A stretch of DNA of 36,459 nt from assembly GCA_007123465.1 (NCBI GenBank), contig SKLB01000329.1, positions 1 through 36,459 of the forward strand. The letters are read 5' to 3'. Below, piece after piece: positions 30,250 through 36,459 of this stretch. The notes under the pieces are model-generated. The model was not told the DNA's origin. It did not search any database and worked only from the letters and a program-made list of their open reading frames with translations. This DNA is from Spirochaetales bacterium. GTDB lineage: Bacteria; Spirochaetota; Spirochaetia; DSM-27196; PWMO01. Position 1 is the first letter of the stretch; every line of letters starts with the position of its first letter. The translations under genes were made by a program, and so were the position numbers.

Positions 30250-31482
30250 TCAGTCCTCCGGCCGATGTTTGGGACGTTGCCGTCTGGATTGACCGGCCTC
30301 CGGCAGCAGCCGCGCCCTGGTTACCGCTACCGAGCCGGGGCGTTTACGACGCAGCTCCAGCAGCGCCTGCTCCACTTTGCGCCGCTTGTCCTCGGTTTCA
30401 TCGGTGAACAGTTTCTCCTGCGTCTCACCGCTGCGGATGCGTTCGACACCGCTGACTCCCAATCCGATCAGCCGCAGCGGCTTGTGACCGTCCCAGCGCT
30501 TACTGAGCAGTGCGCACGCGACGCCGTAGAGTTCGTCGACCGATGACAGTTTGTGCTTGAGGCCGCGCTGGGCGCTGTGAGTCTGGAAATCGCTTTCGCG
30601 GACCTTGATGGTTACCGTTGCTGCGCTGCAGCCGGTCTCGTGCAGGCGAAACATTACGTGCTCGGCCAGCTCCAGCAACGTGCGTTCGACCAGCCGGCGG
30701 TCGCTGACGTCGATTTCAAAGGTAGTCTCGCTGCTGACCGAGTGCGAGCGCGCTTCAAAGCTGTAGATTCCAGGATCGATGCCACGGCTGACCCGGTGCA
30801 GGTAGTTACCGGTGGATTCGCCGAAGTGACCGCGCAGAAACGGCAGCTCGGCGTCGCGCAGAGCGGCAACCGAATCGATGCCCAGCGCTTCGAGGCGCAC
30901 CAGTGTCTTGTGCCCGATTCCCCACAGATCGCTGAGTTTGATTGTGAGGACAAACTGGTCTTCCTGGCCCGGTTCGACCACGTAGAGACCGTCCGGCTTA
31001 CTGCAGGCCGACGCCAGCTTGGCAATATAGCGGCTGGCCGCTACGCCCACCGTCACTGTCAATCCGGTCTGTATGCGCACCTGCTGCTTGAGCCGCACGG
31101 CCGTCTGGTGCGGCGAACCAAAGAGCCTGCGTGTGCCGCTAAGATCCAGAAACGCTTCGTCTACGCTGATCTGTTGCAGGTCGGGCGTGAAGTCGGCAAA
31201 AACCGCCATCACCTGCTGCGACAACTCACGGTAGCGCGCCATGCGCACCGGTACAAAGATAGCGTGTGGGCAGCGGCGATAGGCGTGCGCCGCAGGCATT
31301 GCAGAATGGACTCCGTAGCGCCGAGCCTCGTAGGAGCAGGCCGAGACAACACCACGTCGATCCGGATGCGCCCCGACAATAACCGGTTTGCCGCGGTACC
31401 CGGGGTTATCGAGTTGTTCAACCGAAGCGTAGAACGCGTCGAGATCAACGTGAAAGATCACCGAGTCAACCGCGTCGCTCAT
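30250..31482 (-). CDS. dinB: DNA polymerase IV
   Basis: This 410-residue Y-family translesion polymerase has the catalytic acidic motifs 'HVDLDAFYASVE' (about residues 11-22) and 'ISVDEAFLDLSGT'. 'GVAASRYIAKLASACSKPDGL' and the HhH 'LSDLWGIGHKT' are also visible. The steric-gate region 'DAFYASVE' is normal. Near the C-terminus 'TQEKLF' fits a beta-clamp-binding QxxLF motif, and a basic tail follows. The ATG overlaps the stop of the upstream M28-like gene (ATGA), so it is co-transcribed. No LexA box was recognised upstream of the pair. Confidence 0.96.
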   Translation of the reverse strand: MSDAVDSVIFHVDLDAFYASVEQLDNPGYRGKPVIVGAHPDRRGVVSACSYEARRYGVHSAMPAAHAYRRCPHAIFVPVRMARYRELSQQVMAVFADFTPDLQQISVDEAFLDLSGTRRLFGSPHQTAVRLKQQVRIQTGLTVTVGVAASRYIAKLASACSKPDGLYVVEPGQEDQFVLTIKLSDLWGIGHKTLVRLEALGIDSVAALRDAELPFLRGHFGESTGNYLHRVSRGIDPGIYSFEARSHSVSSETTFEIDVSDRRLVERTLLELAEHVMFRLHETGCSAATVTIKVRESDFQTHSAQRGLKHKLSSVDELYGVACALLSKRWDGHKPLRLIGLGVSGVERIRSGETQEKLFTDETEDKRRKVEQALLELRRKRPGSVAVTRARLLPEAGQSRRQRPKHRPED

Positions 31483-33704
31483 CGCTGCTCCTGCTGCAGA
31501 TTGGCCTGTACCCGTATGGTCAGCTCGGTTGCTTCGATGCGTACATCAGGGCGCGAAACCGTGACCGGCTGGCTGAGGCGCCGGCTGGTTGCGCGCAACA
31601 GCATTTCTCCGCGTGAGTTCTCGGGCAGCGTAATGTCTATTGTCAAGGGATCCGGCGGCAGCACACCCACAAGGAGCGTGGCGCGCTCGAGACCGCCGTC
31701 CAGCGAAACCGGAAAATTGGCATCGTACAGCAGGATCGGTCCGTCTGAGACAATCTGCGCTCTGATCGTGTAGAGATCAATCTGGCTGGACACGATAAAT
31801 TGCAATCGGGAACGCTCCAGGAATGAACTGCGCTGCTGGGTTACGTTCAGCGGCGCTTCCTGATGCAAGGGCAGCTGGACAGCTGAACCGTTCCAGATGA
31901 ACTGCTCGTTACCAACCGTCAGCGCCAGCGTCTCCAGTGGAGGGCCGATGCTGCGTACATCGATCGTACGGCTGTTGCTGACCAGGTCGATGCTCTCGTG
32001 CAGTGTCAGCGGCTGTGGCGAGCTTTCGGAGTAGGGCTGGTAGTGGTACAGTACAACCGCCAGGAGCGCAACAGTGAGGGCGGCCAATGATGCGCTCAGC
32101 TGGAGCACAAAACTGCGTCGGCCGACGCGCGGATGTCGGACCATAAAGTCGAGTCGCAGCAGCATCAGCAGGAACGGCAGTGAGATCAGTGCCAGCAGCA
32201 GGTTGCCGCTGATTGGCGAGAGCAGGAACGCCCGTGCGGCATTGAGCTCGCCGGTGGTATAGACTACGTATGCAGTGTGGACTAGTGGCAGCGGCGCGAG
32301 TATCAGGCAGATGCCCTTCAGTGGCCGGGTAGGCAGAACCGCAAATAGAAAAGCCCACAAGAATGCCCACAGGAAATAGTAGGTCAGCGAAATGTGAACT
32401 ACCGCGAGGGTAATTATGCCGATGAACAGAACCATAATTGCGGATGCAGAATAGAAACTGCTTGTTGATGCCAGCAGGCTGCGGCGCAGAGGCAGCATCA
32501 ACAGGGTGAAGAGGAAAAACGCGATTGAGATCTTGAGGACAAAGAAGAGCAGCGGCCGATGGTGCCACAATGCGGGGTAGCTGCGAAAGTCAAGAAAGCT
32601 CTCGATTACCGCGGTAGCAGCCAGCAAGAGTACAAAAAGCAGCGCGAAGATCGCCGGAATGCTCCACAGATTGCGCAGCACGGTTCGTGCGTAGCGCTCG
32701 AAACGACGGCGAAACGCTACCGTGTAGAACAGAGTCGTGGCAATCAGTGCCAGAAAGATCAGAAGGTAGTGCTGCTCACCGGCAATCAAAAGCGAGCTTC
32801 CGGCCTGAAAAAACACGTAGTGGCGATCCCATCCCAGCGGCAACCCGCCGGCGAAGCTGTCTATGAAGCCGGTCAGACCGTCGAGCAAGGATTCTGCCGG
32901 CTGCAGTGTGACCGCCTCGTGACGTCCGTTCTCTGCGGCACTGCTGCGGATGCCAACCGCCGGCACCCCGGCCTCCAGGTAAGGCGCAATCTGTGCTGGT
33001 TGCCGCGACAGTCCGATACGCTGAATCTGACTGCCGACAGGCTGCGCGTCGAAGGCAACCGTGGACTCCGCCAGCGCCGCACTGATCCCCTGCAGCAACC
33101 AGGAAGGGGCAACCACAGCGCCGGCAGCGCTGTCCAGGACGATCTTGTCGCCGGGCTGTTGCAGGTCGAGATAGACCAGTGCTGTCGGGCGGTCGGCCAC
33201 CCAATCGGCTAGAAAGTGACGGCTTCCCAGTGGATAGTTCTGAAGCGGCTCGCGCTCGGCCCCCAGGAACAGCAGCGTCACCGTCAACGGGGGAGGGCTA
33301 TCCGTCAGTTGTGCGGCCAGTTCCAGCGCCAGCGCCAGGCCGATCGAGCCGTCGGCTGCACGGGCGGCGCCGTAGCGGTGGTTCAGCGGTAGCGCGATAA
33401 TCAGATGATCGCGGCGTTGGCCCGTGATTGTGGCCTCTATGATGCGTGAAAACGAGTGTGCGTTGTCGAGATTTGCGAAGGTACGTTCGTTGAAGGAGAT
33501 GCCAAGCCGTTGAAGCCGATCGATGATCAGCTCGCGCGTTGCCGCTTCACCCGCGCTTGCTTCATGACGAGGGTAGAGCGCCTGGATCTGGTGCCAGGTC
33601 TCGACCAGATCGGTCGGCTGATCAGAGTGACGCGGTTCGAGGGACTGTGCGAAAACTATGTTACTTGATATGATAATCAGGATTGCGGCGGTCAGCAGTT
33701 TCAT
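31479..33704 (-). CDS. membrane protein with M28-like peptidase domain
   Basis: From the ATG at 33704 the protein has 741 residues. A signal peptide (MKLLTAAILIIISSNIVFAQS) is followed by an extracytoplasmic M28/aminopeptidase-like domain (about 30-300). The domain has 'LIIALPLNHRYGAARAADGSIGLALALELA', 'VTLLFLGAEREPLQNYPLGSRHFL', 'ALVYLDLQ' and 'RHEAVTL'. Spacing matches the M28 metal-ligand frame (D, E-E, D, H), but the first 'HxD' reads 'LNHR', so zinc binding may be altered. About nine helices follow (325-560), then a C-terminal non-membrane beta-rich domain. The track start (33962) overlaps the divergent gene. It is co-translated with dinB. Substrate and role are unknown. Confidence 0.75.
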   Translation of the reverse strand: MKLLTAAILIIISSNIVFAQSLEPRHSDQPTDLVETWHQIQALYPRHEASAGEAATRELIIDRLQRLGISFNERTFANLDNAHSFSRIIEATITGQRRDHLIIALPLNHRYGAARAADGSIGLALALELAAQLTDSPPPLTVTLLFLGAEREPLQNYPLGSRHFLADWVADRPTALVYLDLQQPGDKIVLDSAAGAVVAPSWLLQGISAALAESTVAFDAQPVGSQIQRIGLSRQPAQIAPYLEAGVPAVGIRSSAAENGRHEAVTLQPAESLLDGLTGFIDSFAGGLPLGWDRHYVFFQAGSSLLIAGEQHYLLIFLALIATTLFYTVAFRRRFERYARTVLRNLWSIPAIFALLFVLLLAATAVIESFLDFRSYPALWHHRPLLFFVLKISIAFFLFTLLMLPLRRSLLASTSSFYSASAIMVLFIGIITLAVVHISLTYYFLWAFLWAFLFAVLPTRPLKGICLILAPLPLVHTAYVVYTTGELNAARAFLLSPISGNLLLALISLPFLLMLLRLDFMVRHPRVGRRSFVLQLSASLAALTVALLAVVLYHYQPYSESSPQPLTLHESIDLVSNSRTIDVRSIGPPLETLALTVGNEQFIWNGSAVQLPLHQEAPLNVTQQRSSFLERSRLQFIVSSQIDLYTIRAQIVSDGPILLYDANFPVSLDGGLERATLLVGVLPPDPLTIDITLPENSRGEMLLRATSRRLSQPVTVSRPDVRIEATELTIRVQANLQQEQR

Positions 33705-33713
33705 GCGTGGCTC

Positions 33714-33743
33714 AGGATAGGGAAAAGGCTTCGTATTAGTCAA
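33714..33743 (-). promoter_or_regulatory. promoter of the M28-like/dinB operon, probably leaderless
   Basis: On the minus strand TTGACT (33743-33738), an 18-base spacer and TATCCT (33719-33714) lie nine bases before the ATG at 33704. No Shine-Dalgarno fits in the remaining nine bases (GAGCCACGC). The -10 sequence and spacing are the same as at ptsN. Confidence 0.65.
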
Positions 33744-33768
33744 TATGACACCGCAGAAGGAGGTTCCG

Positions 33769-34278
33769 GTGGATATTCTTCCCGAAATTGAGAAACGGGT
33801 AAGCGTACGCGCGTACACCGACCAACCTCTCGAGAAGCAGCAGATAGACCGGATTCTCGAAGCCGCCCGTCTGGCCCCGTCTGCCAAGAACCGGCAGGCG
33901 TGGCGCTTTATCGTGGTACGCAATCCTGATCTGCGGGCACGCTTGCAGGTCGCCTGTTTCAATCAGGAATACGTCGGGCAGGCACCGGTTATCATTGCAC
34001 TGTGCACAACCAACGTGGACTACAAGATGCCCAACGGGCAGTTATCCTATCCGGTTGATCTGGGAATTGCGGCGTCGTTCATGATGCTGCAGGCTACCCA
34101 CGAAGGCCTTGCAAGCTGCGCGGTTACCACGTTTGACGAGGCCGAGGTACGGGTGCTGCTGAGCGTGCCCTATTCGATGCGCGTGGTGATGCTGTTGACC
34201 ATCGGGTACCCCAACGAACAGCTCGAGCGTGCACGACGGTTTCCGCTCAGCCGCATGGTTTCGTACGACCACTGGTGA
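33769..34278 (+). CDS. nitroreductase family protein
   Basis: From a GTG at 33769, preceded by AAGGAGG with a five-base gap, the protein has 169 residues. The track ATG at 33745 would place that perfect ribosome binding site inside the gene, so I reject it. FMN-binding features of the nitroreductase family are visible: 'KRVSVRAYTDQPLEKQQIDRILEAARLAPSAKNRQAWRFIVV' at the N-terminus and 'YPVDLGIAASFMMLQATHEGLASCAVTTF' in the middle, with 'LLTIGYP' near the end. Such flavoproteins reduce nitro compounds, quinones or flavin with NAD(P)H. The physiological substrate is unknown. It is divergent from the M28-like gene. Confidence 0.92.
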   Translation: MDILPEIEKRVSVRAYTDQPLEKQQIDRILEAARLAPSAKNRQAWRFIVVRNPDLRARLQVACFNQEYVGQAPVIIALCTTNVDYKMPNGQLSYPVDLGIAASFMMLQATHEGLASCAVTTFDEAEVRVLLSVPYSMRVVMLLTIGYPNEQLERARRFPLSRMVSYDHW

Positions 34279-34295
34279 GTGGCGCTGAGTGCCTG

Positions 34296-35402
34296 TTACA
34301 TCACCGAGTAATCAAACGAAAGCGACTGTTCCTCGCGGTAGCGCAGCTCACCGAGTTCGATCAGTGTGTTCAGCAGAGCGGGGTACGCTACCCCGGCGGC
34401 CTCGCACATGCGCGGGAACATGCTGATCTGCGTGAACCCGGGTATCGTGTTGATCTCGTTGAGGTAGATCGTCCGCCCGGGATCGGAGACCAGAAAGTCA
34501 ACCCGTGACATGCCTTCAACGCCGATCGCCTGGTGCGCAGCCGCGGCGATGCGTCGGATCTCGGCCGACTCGTGGTCGCTGAGCCGTGCCGGTATCTGGA
34601 GGAGTGCGCCGTCGGGGTCGCGGTACTTTGCGTCGTAGTCGTAGAAGCGATGAGAAGGGATGATCTCACCGGGGGCGTAGGCGGTCAGCGATGCGTTACC
34701 CAGAACCGAGCATTCGATTTCCTGTCCGGTTATGGCTGGTTCCAGCAGCAGCTTGTTATCGAACTTCAGCGCCAGCCTGATTGCGTCGCCAAACTGCTGC
34801 TGATCTTCTACGCACGATACTCCCACCGAAGAACCTGCGCGCGCCGGTTTTACAAACAGCGGATAGCCAAAACGTTCCACGGCCTGCCGGTTCAACGCGG
34901 CAAGCGTCGGGTCCGACAGGTCTGCGAGGGTTGCTCGATGCGCGCTGATGTAGGGCGTTACCGGGAGCCCCGCTGCCTGCCAGACACGCTTGCTGATCTC
35001 CTTATCCATGCCCACCGCGCTGCCGAGCACCCCGGCCCCAACGTACGGCAGGTTGGCGATCTCGAGCAGTCCCTGGACGGTGCCGTCTTCGCCAAACGTG
35101 CCGTGAAGCACCGGGAAGACCAGATCCACCGGCAGGAATGCTCCGTTGACCGATAATCCGGCTGCCGGATGCACGGCGATCAGTCTGGACTGGTCGCTGA
35201 CTACCGATAGCGAGGCGTCCGACTGCCGTACCTTCTGGAAAAGATCATCGGGCTGCAGATACCAGCGACCGCGCTTGTCGATACCAATCAGGAGCGGCCG
35301 CAGGCGCGTGAGATCGAGGTAACGAATGACCGAGCGTACCGACTGCAGTGAGACTTCGTGTTCACCCGAGCGGCCGCCGTAGAGCAGCGCAATTGTCAGC
35401 AT
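34296..35402 (-). CDS. ddl: D-alanine--D-alanine ligase
   Basis: This 368-residue ATP-grasp ligase makes D-Ala-D-Ala for peptidoglycan. 'LLYGGRSGEHEVSLQSV', 'VFPVLHGTFGEDGTVQGLLE', 'LPYVGAGVLGSAVGMDK', 'LFVKPARAGSSVGVS' and 'NEINTIPGFTQISMFPRM' are all typical. The omega loop reads 'FYDYDAKYRD', keeping the Tyr that marks D-Ala-D-Ala rather than D-Ala-D-Lac ligases. It overlaps the murE stop by seven bases, so the two are coupled. Confidence 0.97.
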   Translation of the reverse strand: MLTIALLYGGRSGEHEVSLQSVRSVIRYLDLTRLRPLLIGIDKRGRWYLQPDDLFQKVRQSDASLSVVSDQSRLIAVHPAAGLSVNGAFLPVDLVFPVLHGTFGEDGTVQGLLEIANLPYVGAGVLGSAVGMDKEISKRVWQAAGLPVTPYISAHRATLADLSDPTLAALNRQAVERFGYPLFVKPARAGSSVGVSCVEDQQQFGDAIRLALKFDNKLLLEPAITGQEIECSVLGNASLTAYAPGEIIPSHRFYDYDAKYRDPDGALLQIPARLSDHESAEIRRIAAAAHQAIGVEGMSRVDFLVSDPGRTIYLNEINTIPGFTQISMFPRMCEAAGVAYPALLNTLIELGELRYREEQSLSFDYSVM

Positions 35403-36459
35403 GGTGAGGTTTCCTTGGCGCCCACGGTGTAACCGAGTGACCTGAGCGCTTCTTCGGCCACGCGGCGTTCATCCCAATCGATGGCACCGTCGTGATAGAT
35501 GATGTTGCCTTCGTGGCCCTTGCCCAGCATGACCACGGTGTCTTCGGGGCCGGCCAGCTCCAGTGCGCTGTGAATCGCCTCGCGGCGGTCGGGGATCAGG
35601 AGCAGCGATTGGCCCTCGCGCAGGGCTGGGTTCTGCTTCAGGGCCCCGTCGGCAATCTGGCGCAGGATCGTAAGCGGATCTTCTCCGCGCGGATCTTCAT
35701 CAGCGAGTACCAGCGTGTCGCAGTAACGCGCCGCTATGGCGCCCTGCAGCGGGCGCTTCTGGACATCGCGTTCACCGGCCGAACCGAAGACGGCGATCAG
35801 CTTGCCCTTTGTGTGCGAGCGAAAGATCGGAAACACCTTTTCGAAGGAACCCGGGCTGTGTGCGTAGTCGACGATAACGCTGAACGGCTGCGTCCCGGCA
35901 ACCGGAGCCATGCGACCTGGCACCGGCTGCAAAGACCCGATAGCGCTCGCCAGCTCGGCTACCGGTAGCTGCAGCAGCCGTGAAACGCAGAGAACAGCCG
36001 CCAGGGCGTTCTCAATGTTGAAGCGCGCCGGGGCGGCAATCCTGACCGCCGTCGCTGTGCCTGCAACATGATCGGCAAACTCGCAGTCGCTGTGCTCGCT
36101 GCTGTAGCGGCAGGCGATTGCCTGCAGGTCTACATCAGATCGGTCGATAGCGTAGCGATAGACCGGCCGCGCGGTGGCGCGCTCAAACCAGTTGTGGTTG
36201 GCATCATCGGCATTGACCACGCCGAAACTGTCCCGGCTGTCTCTCAGTGCACCAAAGAGGTTGGTCTTGTCATCGCGGTAGCGCTCGAAACTGCCGTGGA
36301 ATTCCAGGTGTTCGTGCGAGATATTGGTGAACAGCGCCACATCAAAGCGCAGGCCCAACAGCCGTGCGGTGCGCCGCGAGAGTCCGTGCGAGGTGGCCTC
36401 GATAACCGCGAAGCGGTATCCGGCGTCGCGCATGGACGCCAGATTGCGCTGAATCTCGG
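35396..36459 (-). CDS. murE: UDP-MurNAc-tripeptide synthetase (MurE), 5'-truncated
   Basis: The reading frame is open to the right edge, so the N-terminal third, including the P-loop, lies outside the window; the ATG at 36433 is internal. Visible Mur-ligase features are 'FAVIEATSHGLSRRTARLLGL', 'FTNISHEHLEFHGSFERYRDDK', 'ARFNIENALAAV', 'VDYAHSPGSFEKVF', 'VFGSAGERDVQKRP' and 'VMLGKGHEGNIIY'. The third-amino-acid recognition motif reads 'DEDPRGEDP', where E. coli has DNPR for meso-diaminopimelate. MurE adds the third residue of the stem peptide in the cytoplasm. Whether it uses DAP or ornithine cannot be settled here. Confidence 0.93.
   Translation of the reverse strand, partial: EIQRNLASMRDAGYRFAVIEATSHGLSRRTARLLGLRFDVALFTNISHEHLEFHGSFERYRDDKTNLFGALRDSRDSFGVVNADDANHNWFERATARPVYRYAIDRSDVDLQAIACRYSSEHSDCEFADHVAGTATAVRIAAPARFNIENALAAVLCVSRLLQLPVAELASAIGSLQPVPGRMAPVAGTQPFSVIVDYAHSPGSFEKVFPIFRSHTKGKLIAVFGSAGERDVQKRPLQGAIAARYCDTLVLADEDPRGEDPLTILRQIADGALKQNPALREGQSLLLIPDRREAIHSALELAGPEDTVVMLGKGHEGNIIYHDGAIDWDERRVAEEALRSLGYTVGAKETSPC

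Noticed and set aside
30553-31773. 406-residue plus-strand ORF
   Set aside because: Antisense to dinB and the M28-like gene end; no conserved motif.

Overview
This window is gene-dense, with no gene-free stretch over 300 bases (the longest gap is about 230 bases, 16404-16635). It encodes about 32 proteins on both strands and no rRNA, tRNA, CRISPR array or insertion sequence that I can see. The content fits a GC-rich free-living spirochaete, probably from a saline, alkaline or anaerobic habitat. Supporting signs are a Na+-translocating NQR operon next to an Mrp-type cation/proton antiporter operon, LL-diaminopimelate aminotransferase (DapL), rubredoxin, and multi-domain two-component and c-di-GMP proteins. 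The taxonomic call is inference from gene content and protein style, not from a marker gene.

Left part (1-6544, minus strand): a co-oriented run reads LtaS/OpgB-like phosphoglycerol transferase, glycerophosphodiester phosphodiesterase, then mrpE, F, G, MbhD-like, MbhE-like, mrpB, C and D. mrpD runs off the left edge. Genes in the run overlap or are separated by at most 45 bases. 6667-9057: ptsN-like EIIA and rubredoxin on the plus strand face aroC and an unusual shikimate kinase on the minus strand. 9054-11910: an exported protein and a REC-PAS-GGDEF-EAL regulator, minus strand. 11980-16403: nqrBCDEF without nqrA, followed by an uncharacterised soluble protein.

Middle and right: 16636-20402 (plus) carries an SDR oxidoreductase, an AI-2E-family membrane protein, trpS and a MutY-like glycosylase that lacks the Fe-S cluster motif. 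A phosphohexomutase (minus) is divergent from a REC-x-REC regulator and a hybrid histidine kinase (plus). An FkbM methyltransferase and a RibD-reductase-like protein (minus) are divergent from ribA (plus). dapL (minus) is divergent from a free-methionine-sulfoxide-reductase-like GAF protein (plus). dinB and a membrane M28-like peptidase (minus) are divergent from a nitroreductase (plus). The right edge holds ddl and a 5'-truncated murE (minus).

Themes: Na+ bioenergetics (Nqr exports Na+ using NADH; Mrp couples Na+ and H+), peptidoglycan precursors (MurE, Ddl, DapL), aromatic and riboflavin biosynthesis, and signalling. The most striking non-coding pattern is a set of three genes (ptsN, the phosphohexomutase, the M28 protein). 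Each has a strong -35/-10 promoter whose -10 box sits only 8-9 bases before the ATG, with no Shine-Dalgarno sequence, which points to leaderless mRNAs. Most other genes here have clear GGAGG-like ribosome binding sites.
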